The notes beneath the pieces are model-generated. The model was given only the letters and a program-made list of their open reading frames with translations. It had not been told where the DNA came from and searched no databases. This document shows positions 48,085-59,172 of a stretch of DNA of 64,000 bases, piece by piece (the first letter of the stretch is position 1; each line of letters starts with the position of its first letter). This DNA comes from Hyalella azteca (Eukaryota; Arthropoda; Malacostraca; Amphipoda; Hyalellidae). The stretch lies in the NCBI RefSeq assembly GCF_000764305.2, contig NW_025946557.1, forward strand, positions 124,001-188,000. The letters are read 5' to 3'. A program made the translations under genes and the position numbers.

Positions 48085-48725
48085 CTTTGGTAGTGATTGG
48101 AATGGGAGCTAAAATTCTCAGTGGTGAAATAGACTTATTGGCAAGATGGATCGCTCTCTGGTGATTGGCAGGAATGATAGAATTCTCAGTGGTGATTGGC
48201 AGGGAAGATGGAATTCTCAGTGGTAATTGGCAGGAAAGATAGATTTCTCAGTGGTGATTGGCAGGAAAGATAGAATTCTCAGTGGTGATTGGTAGAAAAG
48301 CTATATTTCGCAGTGGTGATTGGCAGGAATGAAAGAATTCTCAGTGGTGATTGGTAGAAAAGCTATATTTTGCAGTGGTGATTGGCAGGAAAGATAGAAT
48401 TCTCAGCGGTGATTGGCAGGGAAGATGGAATTCTCAGTGGTAATTGGCAGGAAAGATAGATTTCTCAGTGGTGATTGGCAGGAAAGATATATTTTGCAGT
48501 GGTAATTGGCAGGAAAGATAGAATTCTCAGTGGTGATTGGCAGGAATGATAGAATTCTCAGTGGTGATTGGTAGAAAAGCCATATTTCGCAGTGGTGATT
48601 GGCAGGAAAGACGGAATTCTCAGTGGTGATTGGCAGGAAAGATGGATCGCTCTCTGGTGATTGGCAGGAAAGATGGAATTCTCAGTGGTGATTGGTAGGA
48701 AAGAAAGAATTCTCAGTGGAGACAG
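48085..48725. repeat. ~31-bp minisatellite (gtggtgattggcaggaaaga)
   Basis: About twenty units followed by tagaattctca, with variant copies (tagaaaagctatatt) forming higher-order patterns. Confidence 0.95.
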
Positions 48726-49084
48726 CTGATAACTCGACTCTTCAGGGTTGATTGGCTACGTGTTGGCCGAGTGGAGTTAGCAGGCAGGACTTTACACTAG
48801 TGAAGTTTAAACTTGGAAATAAAACATCAACGACGACTTAACTTTATTTGTACTGACCGGGTAAGTTGTGCACTCGAAGGCCATTACAATTACCGAAGTC
48901 TTAAAGTGATCGTAAGTACAAGACTTATCTTGTCTGTAGCGATCTTAAAACCTAGATTGAGTTTTTACGGTGATTGTAAGGCTTAGAATGACACAACGAA
49001 TATCGCTATCGTAAGCAATGTAATAAAAACGTAATTCATTTAATATTCAAAGGTTTGGGCTAACTGTAAGTGCTTCAGTGAACG

Positions 49085-49450
49085 TAACTCCAAGTCCATT
49101 AAATGGCCCTTAACGATCATGGGGCGTGCCTTTAAGGCCCTTGCCCTTAACGATCATGAACCGTACCTTTAAGAACCTTATTAAGGGCCCTTAACGATCA
49201 TGGGCCGTACCTTTAAGGCCCTTATTAAGGGCCTTTAACTATCATGGGCCGTACCTTTAAGGCCCTTATTAAGGGCCCTTAACGATCATGGGCCGTACCT
49301 TTAAGACCCTTATTAAGGTCCCTTAACGATCACGGGCCGTGCCTTTAAGGCCCTTATTAAGGGCCCTTAACGATCATGGGCCGTACCTTTAAGGCCCTTA
49401 TAAGGGCCATTAATGGCCCGTACCTTTGAGGCCCTTAACGATCATAATCA
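49085..49450. repeat. Palindromic ~50-bp tandem repeat
   Basis: About seven units with cttaacgatcatgggccgta and cctttaaggcccttattaag. Each unit contains aaggccctta/taagggcccttaa inverse repeats, so either strand could form a series of hairpins. Confidence 0.93.
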
Positions 49451-50234
49451 AACGCTGATCGAAGAATCTGAGGAGATCCAGCACTTGATAATTGTGGCTT
49501 TAACAATAATCGTGAGTCAGTAGTTAATACAAGCTCTACAGGTATTGTTAAGTCATGGCTTAACATAAATTAACGCAAGTGGTAAGTTGACGGATTTACG
49601 ACAATGGAAATGCTTTGAGAATGTTGCTATCAGTCACACGAGAGATAAATGTACCTAATCTTAATCAAGAGTGCTCACTTTACTAATATTCAATAATGAA
49701 CAAATATATCATTAGCAAGCATGTCTTAAGTGCATATGTTCCGTGACATTGGATCTCTTTCACTTTATTTCAAAACACATCCAAGTCGATTACCTACAGC
49801 TATAAAATTTATACATATACTAGATAATTAATAATATATACACCATATTTTAATAGTAGGAACAAACTAACATAAAGATGACATTGTGATAAGAGTTATT
49901 TGTGATGATGCGTATTGCAAAAAGAACGAAACTTCGAGCTCTTCGTCAGTAATAACGCAAATGTGAACCAAAGGAACACGACAAAAGTTTTTTAGCAAAA
50001 CACAAAAGCGTAAAAATATTTACATGAAACTTAAAAAAAAACTTTCGCCATGTCACAGCACCATTCGTTTAAAAATATCACTCGTTATCATAAACACAGC
50101 AGATCTCTGTGACCAAATGAAATCATGGCAATTAATATGATGGTAACAATGACTAAAATTGTACCGCTCTGTCGTCTTCAAAATGATTAACATTAAAAGC
50201 TTTTACTAGCTTCCCTAACCCTTTCTCACTTACC

Positions 50235-50485
50235 ACTACCTTCTCATTTACCTAGCCCTCTCAGTAACCTAGCCCTCTCAGTAACCTAACCCTCTCAGTA
50301 ACCTAACCCTCTCAGTAACCTAACCCTCTCAGTAACCTAACCCTCTCACTCACCTAACCCTCTCACTCACCTAACCCTCTCACTCACCTAACCCTCTCAC
50401 TCACCTAACCCTCTCACTCACCTAACCCTCTCACTCACCTAACCCTCTCACTCACCTAACCCTCTCACTCACCTAACCCTCTCAA
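50235..50485. repeat. 17-bp minisatellite (cctaaccctctcactca)
   Basis: About fourteen units, the first five with cagtaa in place of cactca. Confidence 0.96.
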
Positions 50486-50874
50486 TGTGAACCCCACTCA
50501 TTCCCTAGAGTGAGCAACATATTAGATTGATTTACCACATATGAAACTTATAACATAAACTAATACGAACAATAGCATTAAGATCCAAAGGAATAAACAG
50601 GTGCCTTTTACCCCTCATCTTGAGTCATGCAAAAAATATTTCCCCGCCATATATAAAATAATATTCGTGGACCTACAAACAGCGTAAATCGAAGATACTG
50701 CCGATTAACTATTAAACTACGACAGAACATAGCAGATCCTAATAGAGGATTATAAAGTTGATTTATTATAGAGAACATTACATATTGTCTTAAATTCCCA
50801 ACATTGCATCTATTTTTACTTTTTAAAACAAGATTATCAAATAAAGATGAAGTTCATTAAAAGATTATAAACAT

Positions 50875-51055
50875 TGATTGGAGATCAGGCTAGCAGGAGG
50901 TCAGGACTCCAAGGGGAGCTGGAGGTCAGGACTCCAAGGGGGAGCTGGAGGTCAGGACTCCATGGAGGAGCAGGAGGTCAGGACTCCAAGGGGGAGCTGG
51001 AGGTCAGGACTCCACGGGGGAGCTGGAGGTCAGGACTCCATGGGGGAGCTGGAGG
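50875..51055 (-). repeat. 24-bp minisatellite derived from coding end and stop codon
   Basis: About seven units; on the minus strand each reads like ctccagctcccccatggagt followed by cctga. The first unit in the transcript contains the real ASSSPMES codons and TGA, and the rest lie in the 3' UTR. Confidence 0.94.
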
Positions 51056-51116
51056 CGAGGGAGGCCGCGGGCTTCACACGCTCGCCGTCAGGATTGTAGA
51101 CAGACTCGCCCAGATG
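51030..51116 (-). CDS. Unknown protein terminal exon 10
   Basis: Acceptor ttcgcag. Encodes HLGESVYNPDGERVKPAASL and ASSSPMES, then TGA. The last codons and stop are the template of a minisatellite that continues into the 3' UTR. A possible AATAAA signal on the minus strand lies at about 50763-50768. Confidence 0.82.
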   Translation of the reverse strand, partial: HLGESVYNPDGERVKPAASLASSSPMES

Positions 51117-54100
51117 CTGCGAATAAAAGTTAATTAAATAAAATAAAGAACAAATAAAGCAAAAAATTAATACAAAATAAATAAATTTATAAATTAATTT
51201 AAAAAGTAAAATAATAAATAAAATTAAAATCACTAAATGAATGCGCAACAAAATCTTGAAATGTATAGACACATTCGACATTTTGTCAAACAGAAAAACG
51301 TGATGAAGCTACAATTGATTCTATTGTCCACCCAACCTCAACTAATACTTCTGCATCATATGTTGGGGCAGGGCCACATAATATACATAATATACATAAT
51401 ATACGAGCAATATTATATTATAATATTATAATATCATATAAGCAATATTATATAATAATATTATTATTATATATTATAAGAGCAATACCGGTATTATTTA
51501 AGCAATAGACGCATTTGTGATGCCAATAAATGTATACAATATGTGCGCCTCTGCCTCACACTGTAACGAGCGTGTCACTCATCTGTAACGAGCGTGTCAC
51601 TCATCTGTAACAAGCGTGTCACTCATCTGTAACGAGCGTGTCACTCATCTGTAACAAGCGTGTCACTCGTCTGTAACGAGCACAATGCTCCTCATCTAAA
51701 ATCTTTTCATAACAACTTTATTTCCAGATGATAAAATATAATGTCGATACAAGAAATAATCTTGTTGTACCTCTGCCTCGAGCTGTGGTCAGCACACATA
51801 CGTATTTCATCATTATAGACGCGGAGCTCTGAAGTAAAATGATCCTCAGGTATAGGAAACTCTCAAGGTATATACCTCTCAGGTATAGAAACTCTCACGT
51901 ACATCATCTGAGTTCAGTGACACCAACGAACGTATGGCATTCACAGGGAATAACGAAAGAAGAGAACCTTTGATCTTTTCTGAAGTGTTCATACAATTAA
52001 AATGTCAAATTAAGGTGTAGAAAATATGACTCAGTACTCACTGCAGTGAGTGACAGAGAGCGCATTTTCTCGTCGACTAAAACGTGAAGTCACGGACAGA
52101 CGGACAGACAGACGGACATACGTACAGACAGACAGATATGACGAGCACAATAAGGCATTTTTCTATATATGGAAAATGAGCTAAAAAAACAGGGAATATA
52201 ACAAAAATAGACCATTTATATTAAGAAAATTACACAAAACTTAAAATGACAATAAACTTTGAAATTACCTCGAATTTTGAGAAACGTACACCGATTTTCA
52301 AATTAATTTCAAGAATTTTTCAATTTTTACGAACCCTTGGAATAAGAAAACAGACCTCAACAGCATCGAGGACCTCAACGCTGTCACACTGCAGGCAGTC
52401 TGTCAGGGCCAGGAATGCCAGGGATGATGCCAGCTGCCTGCAGCGGTGCGAGTTTGCCAGTAATGTGTGGCAGACAAAGCTGGCAGTGTGGTGAGGGAAG
52501 CTCTTGCTGCTGTCACTGCCAGCCTCATTGCTGCCACTCTGATGAATACAAGTGCATTAAAATCATTGCGTGATGTACATGCATAATATCCGTACACATA
52601 ATGTAATGAATTAAACAGCTGTACTCAGATGTAGTAAATTAAACGGCTGTACTCAGATGTAATAAATTAAACAGCTGTACTCAGATGTAATGAATTAAAC
52701 AGCTGTACTCAGATGTAATGAATTAAACAGATAAATAAAAAATAGATAAATGATTAATGAATAAAATAATAAATAATTAAATTCAGAAGATAAGTTGTAT
52801 CTTGCGTGGAAAAAATAGCGGAGACCCAATTATGAATTACCCATATGAATGGTATTAATAATCAATAATATTAAAAAAAAAGGAGAATACCTTTTGAGCT
52901 GCAATACATGTTATTTACTTCTAAAAATTAAAACTTTCAGACACATTTAATAGTAGGATTAGATCCACAACGTCATTCAAATGCTGAGGATAAACCAAAT
53001 GATTCCAAAAGCTGAGACGAAGTAATACATCACAACCGTGATACATCATAACCGGCCCTAATATACATAGTCTTTACTGAACAATTTAGCAAAGGTAGTA
53101 AGATACATTTCTAATGACTACAATAATCTAGGTGAATAATCTTAATCACCTCCCCAGAGTCAGGATTGCTCTACATCATAACCGGCCCTAATATACCTAG
53201 TCTTTACTGAACAATTTAGCAAACGTAGTAAGATACATTTCTAACGAAACGAGTACAATAATCTAGGTGAATAATATTGATCACCTCCGCAGAGGCAGGA
53301 TTGCTCTACATCATAACCGGCCCTAATATACCTAGTCTTTACTGAATAATTTAGCAAAGGTAGTAAGATACATTTCTAACGAGTACAATAATCTAGGTGA
53401 ATAATATTGATCACCTCCGCAGAGTCAGGATTGCTCTACATCATAACCGGCCCTAATATACATAGTCTTTACTGAATAATTTAGCAAAGGTAGTAGGATA
53501 CATTTCTAACGAGTACAATATTCTGGGTGAATAATCTTAATCACCTCCTCTGAGTCAGGATTGCTCAGCCAAGGCTCCGATATAATCTCCACAAGGTCCT
53601 GCACCTTTGCCTGCAAAATAAAATTCCATCAAATCCAATACATTTAACGGGTGGATGAAATGAACTAAGAACAAAACTCAACATGGGCTGATATTTAATC
53701 TTTAATAAAGCATGCTCGAGTTTTCACAAGTACTTGTGTTTGCGGGTAAAACAAACCGCAGTCTCACATGGAGAGTGGAAAATTTCAGGAGAAAAAAGTA
53801 ACTCTATAAGATTGGTGGCTAGTCTTCATATGATGACTATTGTTTTCTTGGCTTGAACAGCATTCGAAATTGTTAATAGTTTTAACACTATTTTTGAAAA
53901 AGGGTATTATAAAAATATGTGTACTTAATGCAGTGCATTTAGTATGAAGAATTTCGTAACTGAACTGCCCAGTCCAGTAAATTGTCCACAGTCTGACTCT
54001 ACCTTTTCCCCATAATATTTTGCTATTTTTAAGAGGCTTTGAAGTGATTGCGTCTTTGGAGGCGGCCTATCCAAAATAGGATCTTATTGGAATTTGGGTT

Positions 54101-57100
54101 CCTAATTGGAACCCAAATCCTATTCCTATTCTTTTTGAAGTATCGGTTCAAAAAGACTCCACTTCTTGAGGAATGGACACTTGGCTGCTTGGAAGATTTG
54201 TGATGAGAACAAAATCAAGAACAAACTTTATGAGCGGAGAGCGTGCTTATATTAAGAGGGCATGCTTATATTAAGAGGGCATGCTTATATTAAGAGGGCA
54301 TGCTTATATTAAGAGGGCGTGCTTATATTAAGAGGGCAGGCTTATATTAAGAGGGCGTGCTTATATTAAGAGGGCGTGCTTATGTTAAGAGGGCGTGCTT
54401 ATATTAAGAGGGCATGCTTATATTAAGAGGGCATACTCATATTAAGAGGGCGTGCTTATATTAAGAGGGCATGTTATATTTATTGGGAGAACTTGAAGTA
54501 TCCCCTCCCTTGGTTCTAATTTCGAAAGCCCTAATAAACATCAGATGTAATTAATAGAAATTTAAGACATATTATTTCTAAGCAATTCCAGGCTAAATTT
54601 AAGAGTAAAATATTTGAACAAGTGGAGTGGTGGACTTGTCAGATTTAATTGATTATTACGCTCACAAACACTGAAACTAGACTGTCTCTGTGTTTGTATA
54701 ATTTATTTTGAAACTGAGCAAGTTACAAGGCTTGATGGGTTTTTAATACATGAACTAATACCTTTCCAAATATAACTCTCACTCCTCATTATCATGGTAG
54801 GATTAGTTCACCTGAAAATCTCGGTATAGTTGAAGTGTGTGGGAAATGGCGGTAGCAACGGTGGTGTGAAGGGAGGACGTTAGTACTGCAGGGTCTTGAC
54901 CAAGTCTGCACAACCACGAGACCAGAGCGTCCAGCATGCCTTCCTCCACTGAACTGCTCGCCTGCTCATACCATTCAACATTAATAAACGATGAAGCTAC
55001 CGAGTATTTTTGTTACAAAACATGGATCACAGCTTCTCAAAACATGACTGTTTGGCTGCTAGCAACACATAATGTCAATAAAAAATGAAGCTACCTATTG
55101 TGACAATACATGGATCACAGCTTCCAGTAAGACAAAATTCCTTGGCTGCTTAGTGAAAGTTACCAAGCAATGGAGCTATGGGGTATACTTGTGACAAAAC
55201 GTGTATCATAATTTGAAAAAGAGATTCTCTCGCTACTGATTACGGTATTAAAGATACTATTGATTATAATCATCTATAAATTTTCATATACACAAATGGG
55301 AAAATGAAACTAAAAATTTCATGACAAATTTGAGGGCAAAATCATATTATAAACTAATTGAATATCTTTCAGTGACATGCTTAGCACTAATACCATATGT
55401 AAAGCACTAGCCTTTTCAATTTCATTTAAATAGCACTTTCACAACTGCATATAATTTTACTCAATATTCTAGATTGGACAGCCTAGCCAATTATCTTCCT
55501 AAAAATTGTGGTCTTTTAACTCACCATTTGAGTTTCTGTTGAGGACAGATGATGCGTTAGTTGTGCCAGGCCGCTGCATAAGGCATTCAACAGCTGCTCA
55601 GTTTAAGAGACAGTAAGAGTCGAAAGACGGAAACAAACTTATTTAAGCAAAGCTGTATTGTTTATAAGATGGTATACCGTACTACAAAATTTAATTTTCA
55701 GGTCATCTTGATGTAATTCAAGACTTTGAAATGAAACTCAGTTTAAAAGACACTAAGAGTCGAAAGTTGGAAACAAACTTATTTAAGCAAAGCTGTATTG
55801 TTTATAAGATGGTATACCATACTACAAAATTAAATTTTCATTTCATCTTGACGTAATTCAAGACTTTGAAATGAAACAAGTACAGTACTGAGTTGTTACA
55901 TTAATTCATCAAAACCAAGCAGTGCGAGTACTGGTCATGGAAAACCTGGAAAGTCTGGACGAGTCTGGAAAATTACAAGTCGTATACGAGTCTGGAAAAT
56001 GGTGAGTCATATACGAGTCACTCATATATGACTCGCAATTTCCCATACTCTTTTACGACTTTCCAGGTTTTCCATGACAAGTAAGCACCCTGCCTAGGCA
56101 AATTAAAAACTATTTGAATTGCATCATAAAAATTTGACCACTTCTTTAGAGTTGTGGAGACACGCACAAGTTTGATGGAGTTCATCTGTGCACAGGAGTC
56201 AGAGGCAGAGTTTGGGGTCTTGTTGTGATGGAGCTCGGAAGAGATGCTCCAGCACGCCAAGGTGGAGTGTGGAAAACATGATTGGTTGCCGCCTGCAAAT
56301 AATAAATTAATTTCAAATTAATCCAAGGGAAATTAGATAAATAAAGTAAATTGGAATGAAATAAGCAAGAAAAAACACACTGAAAGATAAAAAAATTCTA
56401 TCCCAAGTTCAGAATAAGAAATTCAATTAATAAAGCAAAAATTCTACAAGATTTCATCAAGTAGGCCTATATACTTGCTAAGATTTTTAATATCAAACTA
56501 ATTCTCAATCAAAAGCTCAGGCATAATCAGTTATAAAAAACATAAAAAATCAACTATTAACCTATGCTTTAAAAACTTATCTATATTTAAGAAGAAATTC
56601 TCACCCAAGTTTACAAGTGCCAGAGGGATTTCAGCAAGGAAACTTTTAAGCAGTGCTGCTGGTGCTGTGGAAGTGGTTAAATGGAAGGTAATGAGTTGAT
56701 GTGCAGCAGTTACCATCTCATCATCACCTCCTTCTTCAGGAGGGACAGCTTTATCACCTACTTCTTCAGGAGGGACAGCTTTATCAGATCCAAGACTAGA
56801 AGGTGCCAGAGGATGAGCAGCAATGTAGCGTATGAGGTATTTTAGCAGCGGACACACGACATCTGTAGGCAATTCTGGCTCCTGGATGAAAGATCAAGTG
56901 AAACTATTATTGAAAGTGTAACTGCAAAAAAAAATTGTTACACATACACAACATTTCTGGACAAGTTCTTCATAATGCATTAGTAACAACACTCATTGAT
57001 ACATGGTTATAATGCACAGATATCAATTCTCAAGACAATATACTTCAATGTAGTGTCAGATATAGAACATAGAAATGGACAAAAAATGTAGAAATAATTG

Positions 57101-59172
57101 ACCATGAGTGCCCTGGATAGGATGAGTTCTTTGACTTGAGTGGCATTAAGCGACCCCAGCCATCTCATGAGAGCTGCCGTGTTGCCTCTAGAACTGCCTT
57201 TGCTGCCGGCTATTGATGGCACAAATGGCCACATAACTTTCTCTGTAACAGTAAAATATCATCATTAAAACATATGCTACCAGAAATTTTTATTAATATA
57301 AATTGAATGAACTAAATATGCAAATCAGCCTAGCTACTTCCTGTTCTGAGTACTTGCTATATCCTTACAATTAGTAACAGTAAATAATGTCTATATAAAC
57401 AATATGAAATAATACATTTTTTCCTTTTACTAGTTTGTGGAATAAACTTACTCAATGTCATATGGTGAAAGACCTTCTTTAAATTGCTACAGTTTTGCAA
57501 GTTTATCATCAATAATGAATTAATACAAGTGTATGATGAAAAAATATTACTTTCTAGCACTTCAGAATAATTTATTCAACATTTCATTAAATACTGAGTG
57601 AATTGAAGCAACTCATCTTATTCCCTAAACTTGCATCACAACTTTACCAGGAGCATAGAGGGTGTGGCAGTGCAGTGAGTGAAGGAAAGGAATGCCTGAT
57701 GGCAGCACAGTTATATGAATGGATTTGGGTTCTTCAAGTTCTGCTTGCATTTCATCTGCAAAAAATAAACATCTTGGCATCAAACTCTCTTGAATACTAC
57801 TTTTTCGAGTAAATAATTCAAAGTAAGAGTTTAATAAACACGTATAAATCCAGCCCCAACAGATTTATTTCATCCATATAATATAAATATGTATATTTAG
57901 GTTCTATTATTATATACTATTATATACTATAGATAAAGTATAAGATAGCAGAATAAGCTTGTTTAAACATGGGTGGTTAATAACCAGAGAATTCATTGAT
58001 TTAAATTTTCAGGAACAAACAATATTCTTCAGGTGACGTTTTTATCAAAATGCAGGTTCACAAAAGTAATTTGATTCATTAATAACAGTTCAAATGTGAC
58101 AACATTCATTTTCAAGTTATATGAAGCATTGAATACTGAAATTTAGGCATTGAAATTTTATGTATGATTATGATCATGTACATATTCCCACCTAAATTTC
58201 AGTATTCAATGCTCCCTATAACTTGAAAATGAATGTCGTCACATTTGAAACGTTGATAATAAATCAAACTACTTCCTCAAACCTGCATTTTGATCAACCA
58301 ACATCATATGAAGAATACCTATTGTTTGTTCCTGAAAATTCAAATCAATGAATTCTCTGGTCGTTAACCACTTGTATATTTAGGTGCATATGCAAGTTTG
58401 ATTGAAGACCACAGCATGCTTTTTATTAATAATGATGATGCATACTTGCATAAAAGAAAAGCTCCTGCCAAATCACACCAATTTTAGATGTGTATATTAT
58501 ATATATAGACATTCACTTGATTGAAGGTAATAAATAGCCTCTGCAATGCCTGGATTCTTTAATAAATAAAAGTTACACTTTTAACTGCAGAGCTGCCAGG
58601 CTCACCTTCCAACTGAAGGTCAAATATCATTAGTTCTTCATCAACTGCAAGCAAAATCTTTGCTTTGTCTTCCTGTTCTTTGTCTTCAGCCAATAATTTT
58701 TTTACTCTTTTGTCAGCTTTGCCGATTTGACGATTTGACACAAAATGACTTTCCTCAACTTTGCTAGAATTTTCAAAGTCTTCTGATTCACTGTCACTGT
58801 CCTGTATTTTTCTGAAGTTTGCACTATAAGGACACTTAAATGGTTTTGAGAAGGCAATCTCTGATTTAGTTTTTTGTGAGCTTGAATGTGCAGTACAATT
58901 CTCTGCTTGACTTGGAACAGAATTCCTCCTATTCTTGTCTACATTTACGTTTCCCTTATTAGGAAAACTTTTTCTATCAGGTCTGCTTTGTGGAAAGGAT
59001 TTTTGACTCAACCCTTTGTTTGGGACAGTTTCTTTATTTCTTGCTGCCTGACATGCCGTACTTAACTTAGGCTTGAATTTCTTTGGCTTAGATGGCAATT
59101 CAACATCTACATCAGCAGATAAGAGAGCATCAGCAAAACTCTTGGTGGCTTTTTTCTTCAACATCTTGACCA
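51030..59172 (-). CDS. Unrecognised ~587-residue protein, ten-exon gene span
   Basis: Coding exons in transcript order: 59172-58606 (ATG at 59164), 57755-57648, 57242-57103, 56881-56605, 56292-56168, 55593-55525, 54961-54812, 53610-53545, 52538-52356 and 51116-51030. The coding lengths sum to 1764 nt, a multiple of three, and all phases agree. The N-terminal third is basic, rich in Lys/Ser/Asn and probably disordered, with an acidic Ser cluster (DSDSESEDFENSS). The remainder alternates predicted helices rich in Leu/Ala with short loops (HTLLANSHRCRQLASSLAFL and similar), reminiscent of helical-repeat or adaptor folds. No signal peptide or membrane segment is seen, and the Lys-rich start suggests a nuclear protein. 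I cannot assign a family. A non-coding first exon probably lies further upstream, because the ATG exon has an acceptor before it. Confidence 0.8.
51555..51690. repeat. 22-bp minisatellite (ctgtaacgagcgtgtcactc)
   Basis: Six units within the last intron of the minus-strand gene. Confidence 0.95.
52015..52190 (-). repeat. Interspersed repeat with embedded (GGAC/AGAC)n, inverted copy
   Basis: Inverse relative of 10560-10735, with shared cagtactcactgcagtgagt and ttttctcgtcga flanks. Confidence 0.75.
52356..52538 (-). CDS. Unknown protein exon 9
   Basis: 183 nt, acceptor atcag, donor gtctgt (weak). Encodes SGSNEAGSDSSKSFPHHTAS, FVCHTLLANSHRCRQLASSL and AFLALTDCLQCDSVEVLDAV then E. Phase 0 at both ends. 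Confidence 0.85.
52605..52735. repeat. 31-bp minisatellite (aattaaacagctgtactcag)
   Basis: About four units about 70 bases upstream (in transcript direction) of exon 9. No exon bases are included. Confidence 0.93.
53037..53570 (-). repeat. Donor-derived ~132-bp ladder after exon 8
   Basis: Three copies of the junction in addition to the true one. Each has the exon end (gagcaatcctgactc on the minus strand) and a donor-like gaggtgat, followed by about 105 bp with ggccctaatatacctagtct on the plus strand. Confidence 0.94.
53545..53610 (-). CDS. Unknown protein exon 8
   Basis: 66 nt, acceptor tttgcag, donor gtgatt. Encodes AKVQDLVEIISEPWLSNPDS then EE. Its end and donor are copied three times downstream. 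Confidence 0.9.
54236..54478. repeat. 20-bp minisatellite (attaagagggcatgcttat)
   Basis: About thirteen units in the intron between exons 7 and 8 of the minus-strand gene; no exon bases. Confidence 0.96.
54812..54961 (-). CDS. Unknown protein exon 7
   Basis: 150 nt, acceptor gagcag, donor gtgaac. Encodes ASSSVEEGMLDALVSWLCRL, GQDPAVLTSSLHTTVATAIS and HTLQLYRDFQ, strongly helical in character. Confidence 0.9.
55525..55593 (-). CDS. Unknown protein exon 6
   Basis: 69 nt, acceptor gagcag (an alternative AG three bases earlier would add Gln), donor gtgagt. Encodes LLNALCSGLAQLTHHLSSTE then TQM in phase 0. Confidence 0.82.
55597..55875 (-). repeat. Two-copy ~140-bp duplication at exon 6 acceptor
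   Basis: Copies share ctcagtttaa, gtcgaaag and aagcaaagctgtattgttta. The duplication starts at the acceptor itself, so the branch-point region exists twice. Confidence 0.88.
56168..56292 (-). CDS. Unknown protein exon 5 (3' boundary uncertain)
   Basis: Acceptor tttgcag. The frame forced by the previous exon reads GNQSCFPHSTLACWSISSEL and HHNKTPNSASDSCAQMNSIK. Two donors give a phase-0 end: gtgcgt after 56168 and gttttt after 56111. The first is chosen as the better consensus. Another frame also looks protein-like at first (TLHLGVLEHLFRAPSQQD) but hits a stop and the wrong phase. Confidence 0.55.
56605..56881 (-). CDS. Unknown protein exon 4, with in-frame duplication
   Basis: 277 nt, acceptor atccag, donor gtgaga. 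Starts EPELPTDVVCPLLKYLIRYI. It contains a tandem pair DKAVPPEEVG/DKAVPPEEGG encoded by a nearly exact 30-bp duplication, then an acidic turn and helical sequence ending EIPLALVNL. Confidence 0.9.
57103..57242 (-). CDS. Unknown protein exon 3
   Basis: 140 nt, acceptor ttacag, donor gtcaat (weak). Encodes KVMWPFVPSIAGSKGSSRGN and TAALMRWLGSLNATQVKELI then LSRALM. Confidence 0.85.
57648..57755 (-). CDS. Unknown protein exon 2
   Basis: 108 nt, acceptor tttgcag, donor gtaaag. Encodes EMQAELEEPKSIHITVLPSG and IPFLHSLHCHTLYAP, with split codons at both ends that join cleanly (Asp before, Glu after). Confidence 0.85.
57970..58374. mobile_element. Foldback element with ~185-bp inverted arms
   Basis: 57970-58153 is inversely repeated in 58190-58374 (outer parts ggttaataaccagagaattc and gaattctctggtcgttaacc). 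There is only about 40 bp of spacer and no ORF. The arms resemble those of 19562-20270. It lies in an intron of the minus-strand gene. Confidence 0.8.
58606..59172 (-). CDS. Unknown protein exon 1 (start codon, basic N-terminal part)
   Basis: Acceptor tttcag, then tggtcaag and ATG at 59164-59162. The protein starts MLKKKATKSFADALLSADVD. There is a Lys/Ser/Asn-rich region, the acidic patch DSDSESEDFENSS, a charged segment KRVKKLLAEDKEQEDKAK and LMIFDLQLE before a gtgagc donor in phase 1. The low-complexity charged sequence fits a disordered nuclear region. Confidence 0.88.

Larger units (their letters stand above)
39386..51029. other. Repeat-rich intergenic interval
   Basis: No gene recognised on either strand. 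It contains tandem duplications at 40246-40560, 40960-41073 and 45355-45640, a MITE at 43144-43289, minisatellites from 45.77 to 46.99 kb and 48.09 to 49.45 kb, a SINE at 47561-47806, and the repeats at 50.2-51.05 kb. The last part is probably the 3' UTR of the minus-strand gene. Confidence 0.6.

Noticed and set aside
50235..50485. Telomere-like CCTAACC repeats
   Set aside because: The unit is 17 bp with ctctcactca between; it does not match the arthropod telomere (TTAGG)n and lies between genes.
56168..56292. Alternative reading frame (TLHLGVLEHLFRAPSQQDPK) for exon 5 of the minus-strand gene
   Set aside because: It looks protein-like but meets a TGA and cannot be joined in phase to exon 4 or exon 6.
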